Notes under the pieces: generated by a model
What the model saw: the letters and a program-made list of their open reading frames with translations, nothing else
Database searches by the model: none
Told to the model about the DNA's origin: nothing
Translations under genes and position numbers: made by a program
From: Rhipidocladum racemiflorum
Lineage: Eukaryota; Streptophyta; Magnoliopsida; Poales; Poaceae
Direction: 5' to 3'
NCBI GenBank assembly: GCA_036346355.1
Contig: CM070571.1
Span: 49,186,293-49,250,292, forward strand
DNA: 64,000 nt
Part shown: positions 21,801 to 32,460 of the stretch, in pieces
How positions within the stretch are numbered: position 1 is the stretch's first letter
Layout of the letters: every line of letters starts with the position of its first letter

Positions 21801-23857
21801 TGAAATATCTTCAGTTGATCCGGAAGTATCTCCTTATGAAACAAATATTATTTCCTTTTACAAGACTTGGGATACCTTTGGGGCTTTCTCAAACTTTTCT
21901 CCTCATCCAATTCACATGCCCGACAAAAATGGAGATTATTTCACATGGCCAACTGTGGAACACTACTACCAGGTTTCTTTCTCCTGTCTTTTAGAGCCAT
22001 TTTTGTGTTATTTTGGTGTGCTTTGAAGAGGAATTCTTGATCATAATGCACTAGGGTGTTTTTTTACCTGCAATATTTGTGAACAGTATATTAGTGTCAT
22101 AATTCACACTCTGAATCCTTACAGCAAGCTCAAAATTTTTTTCAGGCACATAAGTTTGTTGGTATTGACAATCCTCAAGCAAGGAACATTGTCCAAGAAA
22201 TAAAGCAGGCAAAGAGTCCTGAAGAGGCTGCTAGAATAGGAAGGACCCGACAAAGAGAATTCCCAGAATTGGTATGCCTGAATACTCTGCTTAGATATTT
22301 GCTGATTATAGTGGGGAAGATCAAGAGAACTTCTAGATAAGTGATATATAACATGTAATCTTCTTACTGATGAATGATTGTTTGAAAGAGAATTAACCCA
22401 GTAACATTACAAAGATGTATATCAATTCTATTGTCCAACTTGCACGACCTAGTGTTACTGAGGAATTTGTAAATTGTAGATCTACTTTTCACAAATGGTA
22501 AGTCTGCCAATAAATTGAACCCTTAAATACTTGCTTGAATTGAATTCTGTCATCCATCAATTCCATTATAATGCCATCAATATTACTTTGTGTTTTTAGT
22601 GTAGCATTATTTTTTGTGGTTAAAATATCTTGATGTCTGAAGTGCCCATTTGTTTTGCAAATTGGTTCCTGGGTCTGTCCGACCTCTGGCGCATAGCTGC
22701 AACATCAGTTAAAACAGTAGGTAGCTCATGCATGAAGTATGATTACAATTGTGGCTTACAACCTTAATTGCCCTACTACAAAATATCTCCAATACTCCAT
22801 GCTGGCCTACTACAGGGATCAAACCATCTCTTACCTGTTTCTGTCAGCATAACTAGATCCAGCATTTGGATGGCAGTGAACACAAGTCCAAATGCACATT
22901 TTGGACCATTCAAGAATGATGTTGCTTTTCTTGCTTTATAGTTTGTAGTCCTTGCCACCCAAATGGTACTTGCAACTCAGGCGTGCACACGCAGACAAGA
23001 AACACAAAGTTGTACACAATTAGCAGTAGTGTCCCTTGTTAACCATGCTGGAGAAAAGTTCTCGCAGGTTGTTCCTCCTTTTGTCAAGTTGCAAAACATT
23101 TTTGAAAAAAAATGTGTTTCCGGCATGCATTAGCAGTTTGCCAGAACATTGTGGAGCAAATTATACAATGTTATATCACTGATTTATCAGATGTTTTTGG
23201 ATATGCTATATTTTAAATGGAAATATGCCATCTTATTGTGCTATTTTAAAATAGTCCAGTTATTTAATCAGAAACTTCTTATGTTGGATGAATGTTATGT
23301 CAATGTCACCAATTTTTTCTGCGACATCGATGTTGTCTTTGCTGGGTATTAATTCCGCATGTTTGGCTCTGCACTCTGGGCAACAATCTTGTGTTAGTTG
23401 TACTGTATATCACTGCAGCTATTCGCTGGCTGGCAGTACCAGCATGACAACAATTTCCATGGAATATATGTTGCTCCTCAGTTACTACTAACAATGACTA
23501 GCACACTTACTTTATATGATGCCATTTTTAGTTTCGTGCTCTTGCTTGGTTATGTAAACTAGTATAATTATTCTTCGTAATTATTTTTTCTTATAGGTAC
23601 GGTCAGATTGGGAGTCCATGAAAATTGATGTGATGTACAGAGCTATAAAATGCAAGTTTTCAACTTATCCACATCTGACTGATATGCTGTTGTCAACGGC
23701 TGGCTCTGTTCTTGTTGAGGCATCGCCCCATGATTTATTTTGGGGAGGTGGGCGCGAGGGCGAAGGTCTGAATTACTTGGGTAGATTGCTGATGCAGTTG
23801 AGATCGGAGATTCTGGGAACGGGTCGAACAACTGTTGAGGTAGGAGAGCCAGCTTGA
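15891..23857 (+). CDS. PYRR: PYRR-type riboflavin biosynthesis protein (inactive deaminase + reductase + YbiA-like N-glycosidase), plastid
   Basis: Nine exons with GT-AG introns join in frame: 15891-16274, 16710-16844, 19577-19676, 19805-19930, 20019-20332, 21281-21400, 21727-21972, 22146-22271 and 23597-23857, giving 603 residues. Residues ~35-173 resemble a RibD deaminase whose zinc ligands are lost: the HAE motif is CAE at 89-91 and the PCNH region is EPGDC at 112-116. Residues ~174-393 form the reductase domain (KYAMTADGKIAASSGHASW, IVGGNTVRLDDPR, LWECGGTLA). Residues ~425-600 are a YbiA/DUF1768 domain (SNFSPHPI, WPTVEHYYQAHKF, DLFWGGG). In plants PYRR reduces the deaminated pyrimidine intermediate in plastids, and the C-terminal domain hydrolyses damaged or reactive riboflavin intermediates. 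The start MPPQ begins a short, Arg- and Leu-rich, transit-peptide-like N-terminus. No disabling change was found. Intron 2 (2.7 kb) carries nested mobile elements. Confidence 0.93.
18006..19284. mobile_element. Stowaway-type MITE in PYRR intron 2, split by a TRIM
   Basis: The ends CTCCCTCCTTCCC (18006) and its inverted counterpart GGAATGGAGGGAG (to 19284) are flanked by TA on both sides, the Tc1/mariner-type Stowaway signature. Without the inserted TRIM and its duplication the MITE is about 270 bp. Confidence 0.75.
18178..19175 (+). mobile_element. TRIM (terminal-repeat retrotransposon in miniature), complete
   Basis: The LTRs at 18178-18581 (404 bp) and 18770-19175 (406 bp) begin TGTTATGGGTCG, end GCGCGTAACA and are nearly identical. 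They enclose only 188 bp. A primer binding site TGGTATCAGAGC (initiator Met tRNA) starts at 18584, and a purine tract GCAAGGGGGGGATAA precedes the second LTR. The 5-bp target duplication GTATG is perfect (18173-18177 and 19176-19180). There is no coding capacity, so it must be mobilised in trans. The internal part contains a 21-bp direct repeat (TCGAAGGTCCAACGCTTCA). Confidence 0.95.
20716..20896. mobile_element. Small MITE-like insertion in PYRR intron 5
   Basis: About 180 bp with inverted ends (TGTTACTCGGACAC and GTGTCCAAGTAACA) and a near-perfect 8-bp flanking repeat (GTTAAAAA at 20708, GTTAAAAT at 20897). The 8-bp duplication would fit a hAT-type MITE. Inside are repeated blocks of the type GAATCCGA and GGACAC. 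Confidence 0.45.
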
Positions 23858-24188
23858 TTGGCGAACGTCTGAATTACTTGGGTGAATTTTGTTTAACATT
23901 GGCACTTTCTCCCGTTTCATTCCCATCGAAAGCTGAGATGCTTTTTTGCCCCAAATAACTTTCCTTAGTTTTTTGTCTTCTAGAAAAATTTCAGGTCTAA
24001 ACCTCATAACTCGTATCACTACATTATCAACCCTAAGGCGAAAAGAAAAAAATCCTGCAAGTAATCCGTTTTACAAATGTTTATTCGACACATTCTGCAT
24101 GCATTACGAACGGTTTTTCTAGTTTCCCTACCGTAGCTCATCTAAGGTCGTGAGTTATCACTAAGTAACTAATAAGTGGTCTTCCTTT
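23858..24188. other. Downstream region of PYRR
   Basis: This should hold the 3' UTR and polyadenylation region of PYRR. Sequence is AT-rich, and a short piece (near 23862-23885) repeats the AATTACTTGGGT block of the last exon. No further gene or clear repeat is seen. Confidence 0.4.
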
Positions 24189-24600
24189 TCTTTCTTTTTT
24201 TTGAACAAACAAACAAACGGCAGCCTTCCATTAACTTTAAATCAAAGTTACATCACGCATGCTAAAACTTGGAGGCTCATCCTGCCAAACACAAGAAGAT
24301 TTCGACGCTACCCGCGGACAATGGTCAAAGGTGCCTTCACAAACATTGCAGCTGGCGATCAGCTTTCTTCGATAAGCACATGACCTGACGTCCTAGAACT
24401 GCCCGGGTTGCAAATTGCTTCAATGAGTACCAAAGAATCTGATTCGATCTGAATCGTGTTACATCCAACAAAGGAAGCTAGTATAATACCGTTACGGAGA
24501 GCTATTGCTCCAGCTGCAAAACGTCAGTTGCGAAAAACCAGTTTGCTGCTGCTGCTATTGCTCTCCTGTCATCCCCTAATGTTGCATCAGTTTGCAGCAT
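24189..24600 (-). mobile_element. LINE 3' fragment with RNase H-like domain
   Basis: On the minus strand, about 24560-24330 encodes a plant RNase H-like (RVT_3) segment: AAGAIALRNGII, IQIESDSLVLIEAI, GHVLIEES. The fragment ends at a T-rich stretch (24180-24200 on plus), the position of a poly(A) tail for a 5'-truncated L1-type LINE. One in-frame stop follows LIEES. It is a dead fragment; a decayed RNase H-like host gene is less likely. Confidence 0.55.
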
Positions 24601-24982
24601 CAACATTCAACTTCACTTCGCTCCCCCATACTCGGCCAGAAAAAGTCAACACCCTAAACTTTGCTCGAATGGTCCGTCCAACACCCTGAAATATAAAACC
24701 AGACATTTAATCCCCTGAACTTTTCAATGCGATTCAAATAGCACCATAACCTGGTTTTGCGTAGTTGTATTGTCCGCGTGACATGATGAGTAATGGTTTT
24801 ACCATATAGGATGATACACTTGGCAAATTTAGGTTAATAACACAGGTGGGGCTCAGAGGGGTTTTCTTCTAAATCAAAAGAGGGGCTACAGGGTCAATAA
24901 CTATGTAAGCATGATTGGGAGCTCAGCGGGAGAGAAGCATATGTGGGTCCTATTTATCATTGACATAACTTAGCAAACCTGT

Positions 24983-25451
24983 TGTGGAATATGTGGACCC
25001 CGGGTATCTACACGACAGGCCGCAAGGACCTACCAAGAGGGGGCGTCCCAGGACGGTTACAAAGAATCGGGCTTTACCCGGACTCTCACCATTGTGTCCT
25101 ACAAGATAGGATAAAAGATGGTAACTAACTATTGTTTTGAAGGATACGATTGTATACTAAGGATATAACATTTGCCATGTAAACCGACCATGATTCCATC
25201 CTGTAACTGACTTGGGTCCCTCTGCCCCTTACCTATATAAAGGGGGGAGGGGACACCGGGCAAAGAGAGACAATAGAGACACGAGGAAACACAACAGAGA
25301 TACGTACATCTCATAATCCCAGAACACAGGACTAGGGTATTACCTTCACCGCTGAGGGCCTAACCTGTCTAATCCTTTGTCTTGTGTTACCATCGAGTTT
25401 AGATCCAGCGCATAGCCCCATATAAATTATTGCCGACAATAAACGCCGATA
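24983..25451 (+). repeat. 5' LTR of the RIRE2-like element
   Basis: Begins TGTGGAATATGTGGACCCC and carries a TATA region (CCTATATAAAGGGGGG near 25230) and a U5 with TAGGGTATTACC. It ends AAACGCCGATA where the 3' copy ends AAACGTCGACA. It matches 33901-34364 with scattered substitutions and small indels. Confidence 0.9.
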
Positions 25452-25500
25452 GTTAGCGCGCCAGGTAGGGGCAGCGTGAAGATCAATCTCAACGAGCTCG

Positions 25501-27182
25501 ATGGCTTCCATCAATAGAGATAGCATCACCTTCGCTCCCAGTCAAGTATTCTGCTTTGGAAGTTTCCACTTCATCGCCAACAAGCTTGGCACGCTCACCC
25601 TTTCGGACTCGGATCAAATCCGATCTGGGAGGGACCTCGACAGTGTTTCTGTCGGACTCATGCTCGGGTCCGGAAAGGCCACTACCATCTACCCACGGGT
25701 GGTGCGCCAGAAGCCCTCTTCCCGATCCGAACACGGTGAGGACCCGGCCAGGGACAAGTCTCTTTCCTATCCCTCCAGCACGAAGATTGATTTCCGCACG
25801 GTGTGCATGATTGGGGACGGGAGCTCTGAATCACAATACCGGCGGGAGGCCAAAGAAGCAGCGGAGACAGAATGTCTTCGCCACGAAGCCCAAGAAGCGT
25901 GCACTCGGTCGTTCCAAACTTGAGCCAGCAATGCCAACGAGGACATCTTGTACGAAAAGGTGGGAAACCAGTCAGTTTTCCGCACACCGCAGCAAAACAT
26001 CGTCGCCTCCAAGACACTCCTCAACACCTTGGGCTCAATACTTGAGCTCGACAGCCCGGCTGCCCCGATTATGGTACAAGTCAAAGCCATGGTGACGGCG
26101 GCAACGATACAGTACAACCAGCGAGATCAGACGGCGACAAAGCCTCCTCGCGCGCATGCACACACTGCAAGCAGTCGGACCGACAACAGTCGAGCGGAAA
26201 GCAGTCGGCGTAAGCTCCCATATGGCAGGGAGTGCGCTCGACCATCCACCGCGACCTTCACCATGACCTCAACACCAGGAGACAAGAGTGGGAGGACGAT
26301 GAGCAGTGCCGGCGCGAAGACGACCGCGAGCGCTTCTGTATCGACCACCACCGGGACAGCCAACATCGCGACAACGACCGCGAGCATCAAGATGTGGGCC
26401 TCAACGGACGCAGGAACCGCTACCACCCAGACCATCGCAACAACAATGATAGCCGAGTGGAATCTCCACCACGCCGTCATCTACCACGCCGTGATGAGGA
26501 GCCCATTGACGGAGTCCGAGCGTTCACCGCTCGGCTCCGCCGAGTGGTATGGCCCAACGGTTTCAACCCTACGGGCATCATCAAGTTTGACGGGGAAAGA
26601 GATCCAGAAGCTTGGCTGCAGGTTTACGCCCTCGTAGTCAAGGCAGCCGGAGGCGACTGCAACGTGATGGCAAATTACCTGCCAGTCATGCTCGCCCCAT
26701 CAGCTCAGGCGTGGCTTACAGGGCTTCCGAGGAATTTCATAGATTCTTGGAGAGATCTCTATGAGTAATTTATTACAAATTTTCAGGACACTTACGAGAG
26801 GCCTGGAACCCCGTGGGATTTGTATCAGCTTCATCAGAAAAAGAACGAATCCCTGCGAGAATTCTTCCGACGCTTCACGCAGAAGAAGAATACGGTTTGG
26901 GACGTCTCGAATGCGTTCGCCATCGCAGCTTTCCAAAAAGGAGTCAGCGATCCCAATCTCATCAAGAAGATGTCTCGAAAAGCCCCAGCTACGGTAAAGG
27001 AGATGTTCGCCCTAGCTGATCGATATGCTATGGACTTAGATGCTTCGGCCGAGCGTCGAGAGGATCGTCCAGAGCAGAACGATAAAATGGACCACGCCGA
27101 GTCCACAAAACAGAAGGACAGAAAACAGAAGGGCGAGGAGCTGGTCGCAGCAGCCTATCGCGGTTGGGGAAAGGGCCAATGA
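25501..27182 (+). pseudogene. gag of the RIRE2-like element
   Basis: The start is MASINRDSITFAPSQ at 25501, followed by a Ser/Arg-rich spacer with frame changes. The capsid domain is at about 26520-27040: FDGERDPEAWLQVY, AQAWLTGLP, FRRFTQKKNTVWDVSN, PATVKEMFALADRYA, the Retrotrans_gag pattern. In-frame TAA at 26766 (probably a former Gln codon) and the changes upstream break it. It would form the cytoplasmic particle that packages element RNA. Confidence 0.8.
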
Positions 27183-27184
27183 CC

Positions 27185-27388
27185 CAAGAGTCAGAAGAAA
27201 GCCGAATAGAAGACATCGACCGACTGGAAGAGGCCAGGGACATCGCCGCAATCCAGTTGGCCAAGTACCTCTAGGGCTTACGTCGCTATCACGATTGCAA
27301 TGGTACGGGGACGCGCCTTCTCTAAAGGAGATTTGGTTCTAAGAAAGAATAAAAAAAGCGAGCACAAGCTCTCCCCAAGCTGGGAGGG
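27185..27388 (+). pseudogene. Integrase C-terminus, first part (interrupted)
   Basis: After the deletion junction the sequence encodes DIDRLEEARDIAAIQ, then YHDCN and AFSKGDLVLRKNKK, ending SWEG at 27388, a gypsy integrase C-terminal domain with one stop and a frame shift. Its continuation (VDEVTHSGAYRFRHENG, ISNTWNVEQLRRFYI, stop at 32571) resumes at 32461 on the other side of the inserted gag-only element. Confidence 0.8.
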
Positions 27389-28313
27389 TGATGTAACACT
27401 GGGTGTCCCGATCTTTCGATGAGAACGATAACCTTCGATTTGGGTGGAGACGACTTTGACGATCCGACTACAACGTACAACGACGATGCGCCTTAGCAAT
27501 CGCTAAATCAACTCCAGATGGTTATTGACCTTGCCGTAGGCACGATCAACCTGATCACGAAGATCAATTCCTGCAAGCAATCGAAGAACAAGCAAGAACA
27601 AGGCAAAAGCAATCTAAAATTGCAAATATAGATGAAGTATAGAAAAAGTTGGGGTTCCGATACAAGGAGCTTGTTAGGCGGCCATTGAGCACGTCTAAAA
27701 GACTCAAAATAGTAGCAAAAGGCTAAACTATCAAATAACCAAAACCCAAGTTATTATGGGGGACTCCCTAGCTATATATAGGAGAAATAGGAGGCCAAAA
27801 CCATGCAAGGGGCATCCAAAACATCACCATGACCGAGTAGGACTCCTATTCCTAGTTGGACTCGGATTTGGAAAGATGACCGAACTTGTTTTGCAGATTC
27901 CCGTTGACTAGGAAGGAATTTGGAGGTGGGGCCAGATCCGTTGGAAAGAGGACGACGAAACCTTTCAAACCAGTACTCATAGACCCCAAACACCCTTGTG
28001 GATCAAAAGTTATGGTCGTTTTAAGTTGGTGCTGTCCCGGAGGCCGAATCCGAGTTGAACTTGTGCACCGGAAGAATTGGCTTCATGCTTGACGTTTGGG
28101 AGTCCTTCTCCTTGGTTCCTAAGGACAATAAAATCATCACAAGGATTAAATAGCATTCCATTCTTCAAATTATTTGTATGCAACCCGAGGAACGCATTCA
28201 CCTGGCAATTGAATTGACGTGCGCGAGCTCGAGTAATTGGCCCTTGTATTACATTGTTGGTTTCAATTGGGTTTGTAGGCATGGCCGTATCCATGGTAGT
28301 GATGTCCTCATCA
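27389..28313 (-). repeat. 3' LTR of the gag-only element
   Basis: Plus-strand ends are TGATGTAACACTGGG and GTCCTCATCA. It differs from the copy at 31536-32460 by about 14 substitutions and no obvious indels. The second ORF of the element runs through its right third, ending at 28010. Confidence 0.92.
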
Positions 28314-29086
28314 TCCTCCCCTTCTTGCATTTGAGTCGTCCTCGACTCAAGTTCATCATCTTGTCCCAAGTATGGCTTTAGATATGATAATTGAGTTGAC
28401 GGGTTCGAGCTCGAGTCAATGGTCCTTGAATCGACGAATGTGTAGAAGGATGGCCAAGGTGGGGGCCGATGAAGCCATGCAGATGGAGTAGAGGATGCCA
28501 TAAAGTGTCGCCAACTTAATGGTCCTGGCCAAGGTGGGGGTCGATGAAGCCATGCAGTTGATATAATTGCGGCAACACTTGGTGATGACCATATGTATGC
28601 ATTGTTAGTTCTGTCCATGATGGGCATGGTCTCATCATCATCCCTTTCTTGAAGTGGAGTCGTCTTCGACTCCATCATATTATCCTGGAAAATGTTAGGA
28701 GCGACAGGAAACAAAGCAACATGCACATTTGCAATCAAATTAATGGATCGAGAATCTCTATCAATCATATACTCCCTTTCTTGAAAACTATCATGTGACT
28801 TGTAAGTTGAACCAAAAGTACTTGATATGACATGATTAGTGATATGGCACTTATCAAATTGATGACATTGTTGTATAACAAGCGGAGGTTTGAAATTTGA
28901 ACAAATGTAAACTCGATGCGCTTTATACTCTCCTTTCTCACTATTTTTGCCAATAACATGAAAAATATTTTGCGATAACCATGACAAATCAGAATGTATA
29001 AAAAGTCTCTCCTCTAAATAATTCAGATCACACGGGCCATCAAATTCAATGTAACCTAATGTATCTAAAGAAGACATCAATTTCAA
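28010..29086 (-). CDS. Second ORF of the gag-only element (358 aa, unknown function; C-terminus encoded in the LTR)
   Basis: An intact frame of 358 residues starting 53 bp after the gag stop. The N-terminal 120 residues resemble nothing I can name. The middle has a repeated WLHRPPPWP motif, encoded by a direct repeat near 28450 and 28530. The C-terminal third contains VIQGPITRARARQFNCQV, a tail found after the integrase/chromodomain of some grass gypsy polyproteins. The last ~100 residues, from about 28313 leftward, are encoded by the LTR. It may be the residual 3' end of a deleted pol fused to element-specific sequence. Function unknown; possibly translated from a spliced or subgenomic RNA. 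Confidence 0.6.
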   Translation of the reverse strand: MKLMSSLDTLGYIEFDGPCDLNYLEERLFIHSDLSWLSQNIFHVIGKNSEKGEYKAHRVYICSNFKPPLVIQQCHQFDKCHITNHVISSTFGSTYKSHDSFQEREYMIDRDSRSINLIANVHVALFPVAPNIFQDNMMESKTTPLQERDDDETMPIMDRTNNAYIWSSPSVAAIISTAWLHRPPPWPGPLSWRHFMASSTPSAWLHRPPPWPSFYTFVDSRTIDSSSNPSTQLSYLKPYLGQDDELESRTTQMQEGEDDEDITTMDTAMPTNPIETNNVIQGPITRARARQFNCQVNAFLGLHTNNLKNGMLFNPCDDFIVLRNQGEGLPNVKHEANSSGAQVQLGFGLRDSTNLKRP

Positions 29087-29139
29087 CTCATCATTTTCGC
29101 TTGCAACGTGAATGACATGTTTATTTTCAGCATAAGTAT

Positions 29140-30336
29140 CTAGTGTGTTAAGAAAGTAGCTTGTCCATTCATTAGTTGTGTCATAGATATAAGTGAAATA
29201 TTATCACACAACTCTTCTTTATCACAAGAAATAGCAAGCAAATCATCTTGTAACAAAGCAAAATCAGCAATCGGTTCCACTAATAGTTGCTCTACGATAG
29301 CATGATTTGTGTATAGTTTTAGCTCTTCAAAATTATTTTCTCCACGTGTAAAGTCCATACCTGTTACATTTCCTTGTAAGTTCTCATCAGCTGTTGTAGG
29401 CGTTTGTTCAACTATTATCTCTTCACTTACACATGGGGTAGTACTGATCGTTTCTTTCTCCATATGCTCTTCTACATCATTCTCTCGATGGTGCTCACTT
29501 TTCTGCAAAATGTTAGCTACAAAAGAAGGTGCAACAATGGGCGCCTCAAATGAAACTAATGATTCTTTCAAAGATTCAACAAGCATATTTTCAACTCTAC
29601 AAGCACATACAACCAATTCTAAAAGAGAACTATATGTTTCATCAATAAGAGCATCCTGAATTTCTTGATTAAGTCCACGTATGAACCTAAGCTCTGTTGC
29701 TTCTTCACCTTCAACTAAACCACAACGCAACAAATGATTTTGCAATCGTTCATAATATTCCTTAACGCACTTATTTCCTTGTTTCAAGCATTGGAGTCTA
29801 GTATACAAAAATTCAGTATGATATTCAGGAACATAATCAATTCTCATAAGTCTTTTCATGGCCTTCCAATTTTCAGGTTTTCTCTCTTTTCTACAAATAT
29901 GTTTCCACCATGTTAATGCATATTCATTTAGCACACTAGCAGCAATCCTAATCTTTTCATTTTCAGACAAATCATACTTGCCAAATTCTTTGTCTACTGC
30001 TATCTCCCAATTAATATAGGCATCAGGATCATATTGACCATCAAAAGGTGGAATGGCGAATTTAACCTTACCTAGGGGATCATCATCAACATGTACCTGA
30101 GCATGTGGTACGCCATTTTTGCTGCTTGGAAGACGAGGCGGAGGACTGCAAGTTCCTGGGGAAGTTCCTGCAAGCGTATCAAGTCTAGACAAAATAGTAG
30201 CAAGAGTAGTGTTAGCAATCCCCTGTGCGACCTCAATGGATCTGAGACGGTCCTCTTGCGTTGACATACGCTCAGAGTAAGCAATAGTTCCTTTTGTGCG
30301 AGGAGAGTTATGCAGGGAGCCCTCATCACCTAACAT
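29140..30336 (-). CDS. gag protein of the gag-only element
   Basis: An intact frame; I take MLGDEGSLHNS at 30336 as the start (an upstream in-frame Met exists at 30366), giving about 398 residues. An N-terminal helix (DRLRSIEVAQGIANTTLA) precedes the Retrotrans_gag domain at residues ~100-250: IPPFDGQYDPDAYINWE, WWKHICRKER, VKEYYERLQNHLLRC, ELRFIRGLNQEIQDAL. The acidic C-terminal tail lacks a CCHC zinc knuckle and a protease. It would form the capsid in which the element's RNA is packaged. The open frame and similar LTRs suggest a recent insertion. Confidence 0.85.
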   Translation of the reverse strand: MLGDEGSLHNSPRTKGTIAYSERMSTQEDRLRSIEVAQGIANTTLATILSRLDTLAGTSPGTCSPPPRLPSSKNGVPHAQVHVDDDPLGKVKFAIPPFDGQYDPDAYINWEIAVDKEFGKYDLSENEKIRIAASVLNEYALTWWKHICRKERKPENWKAMKRLMRIDYVPEYHTEFLYTRLQCLKQGNKCVKEYYERLQNHLLRCGLVEGEEATELRFIRGLNQEIQDALIDETYSSLLELVVCACRVENMLVESLKESLVSFEAPIVAPSFVANILQKSEHHRENDVEEHMEKETISTTPCVSEEIIVEQTPTTADENLQGNVTGMDFTRGENNFEELKLYTNHAIVEQLLVEPIADFALLQDDLLAISCDKEELCDNISLISMTQLMNGQATFLTH

Positions 30337-31535
30337 GGTTAGTAGAAGACAAGAAAACAAAATCACAAGTAGGATGTGGTGAAAAGTCGCTCAACTCTCA
30401 AGCTTTGACCAAAGCTCTTACAAGTTCTTACCGTGCAGCGGGTGTTGCCGGCCGTTGGCGTTGTCAAAAGTTCTCCGAAGCTTGGATAAAGCGATTGCCA
30501 AGGGACCGAACAAATGTACGAGATAGGATGTGGAGCTTGGATAGGCACTACATATTTCCTATGCAATCTGATAATTCTAGTTATTGTAATGATAAGTAAT
30601 GATCCAAACTAGAATTCACAAGCCCTAGTTGTCGATCTCAAAGATATAAGTGAATTTGAAGGCAACACACACGCAAAGATAATGGCACTTATGCAATCAA
30701 GGAATGAGCTATAAAATATAAGTGATGCTCCAAAAGCTCTATTGCGCAAGTCGTAGAGAGACGCTAACTTATTGCTTTGAGAATGTAAAAAGGGCACAAG
30801 ATTGCTCACTAATTAATATATTGCACAATATAAAAAGTAACGAACACAAATTAGGGCCTTGCTCAAAGTAGTGCGGCCGGCCACAATTTTCTTTTTCTTT
30901 TCCTTTTTTCTTCTTTTTTTTTGGCCTTTTGGTTCTTTCTCTTTTCTTTCTTTTTGGTGACTTTCGGCCAACACTAGTATGAACAAAGTTTGGGAATCCC
31001 TAACTCGGTGTCACAAGATAATATGATATGATAACTGAAGATTATGCAATGTATCAAGTTGAGCAGCCCTAAGCAATATCAACAAGTTAGTCTCAAATAG
31101 GATCAAAGTGTTCACAAAGGATGAATTGGTTCCCAAAGGTAGGTGTGCAGATCTTTTTCTAGGGCAGCAGACTTGTCACCTAGATTAATGTTTGCAGTTC
31201 ACCGAATTTGATTGGTTGACCGTGGAAGGAATTGAAGCTTATATCCTCAGCTTTCAATAGAGTGCAAGAACACAAAAATCCGAGTTCGTATGTGAATGTT
31301 ATGCTCGAAATACCAAACAGGACAGAATTGAAGGATTGAAGCTACGCGAAGGAAAAGAAAGATCAGCAACTAAAGCATGGACTCTAATGGATCAAAACCT
31401 AACAAAACTCACTAAAATAACAGATTGAAACTAAAGGTTGAATTTTTGTGGAGTAGTTTTCAATTTAGGACAGAAATCAAAAACTAACCTAAGGCACTGA
31501 TATTCTCACCGATCAACTGAAACTCTGATACCACT
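30337..31535. other. Leader region of the gag-only element
   Basis: About 1.2 kb between the primer binding site and gag, without coding potential on the sense strand. It holds a pyrimidine-rich run at 30890-30955 (TTTTCTTTTTCTTTTCC type). The packaging signal would be expected here, but no specific motif can be named. Confidence 0.5.
31523..31533 (-). promoter_or_regulatory. Primer binding site of the gag-only element
   Basis: On the minus strand TGGTATCAGAG lies 2 nt after the LTR end (CATCA), complementary to the 3' end of plant initiator methionine tRNA. It fixes both the orientation of the element and the LTR border. Confidence 0.9.
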
Positions 31536-32460
31536 TGATGTAACACTGGGTGTCCCGATCTTTCGATGAGAACGATAACCTTCGATTTGGGTGGAGACGA
31601 CTTTGACGATCCGACTACAACGTACAATGACGATGTGCCTTAGCAATCGCTAAACCAACTCCGGATGGTTATTGACCTTGCCGTAGGCACGATCAACCTG
31701 ATCACGAAGATCAATTCCTGCAAGCAATCGAAGAACAAGCAAGAACAAGGCAAAAGCAATCTAAAATTGCAAATATAGATGAAGTATAGAAAAAGTTGGG
31801 GTTCCGATATAAGGAGCTTGTTAGGCGGCCGTTGAGCACGTCTAAAAGACTCAAAATAGTAGCAAAAGGCTAAACTATCAAATAACCAAAACCCAAGTTA
31901 TTATGGGGGACTCCCTAGCTATATATAGGAGAAATAGGAGGCCAAAACCATGCAAGGGGCGTCCAAAACATCACCATGACCGAGTAGGACTCCTATTCCT
32001 ACTTGGACTCGGATTTAGAAAGATGACCGAACTTGTTTTGCAGATTCCCGTTGACTCGGAAGGAATTTGGAGGTGGGGCCAGATCCGTTGGAAAGAGGAC
32101 AACGAAACCTTTCAAGCCAGTACTCATAGACCCCAAACACCCTTGTGGATCAAAATTTATGGTTGTTTTAAGTTGGTGCTGTCCCGGAGGCCGAATCCGA
32201 GTTGAACTTGTGCACCGGAAGAATTGGCTTCATGCTTGACGTTTGGGAGTCCTTCTCCTTGGTTCCTAAGGACAATAAAATCATCACAAGGATTAAATAG
32301 CATTCCATTCTTCAAATTATTTGTATGCAACCCGAGGAACGCATTCACTTGGCAATTGAATTGACGTGCGCGAGCTCGAGTAATTGGCCCTTGTATTACA
32401 TTGTTGGTTTCAATTAGGTTTGTAGGCATGGCCGTATCCATGGTAGTGATGTCCTCATCA
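31536..32460 (-). repeat. 5' LTR of the gag-only element
   Basis: The partner of 27389-28313, same length. It contains a copy of the C-terminal coding tail of the second ORF (about 32460-32157), which in this position would fall in U3 or the upstream region of the transcript. Confidence 0.92.

Larger units (their letters stand above)
27389..32460 (-). mobile_element. Non-autonomous gag-only LTR retrotransposon (minus strand)
   Basis: Two 925-bp LTRs (27389-28313 and 31536-32460), about 98% alike by eye, with ends TGATG...CATCA. On the minus strand the order is 5' LTR (right), primer site TGGTATCAGAG for initiator Met tRNA, a ~1.2-kb leader, gag, a second ORF with no pol domains, a purine tract (AAGAAGGGGAGGA) and the 3' LTR (left). 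Protease, RT, RNase H and integrase are absent, so it needs enzymes from a partner. It lies inside the integrase C-terminus of the RIRE2-like element. The flanking pentamers GAGGG and TCTAC do not match. Confidence 0.88.

Noticed and set aside
26127..26637. Hydrophobic frame on minus and Thr-rich frame on plus over gag
   Set aside because: Shadows of the charged gag frame on plus; no independent support.
28178..28381. Small plus-strand frames in the gag-only element LTR
   Set aside because: Antisense to the intact second ORF, no domain.
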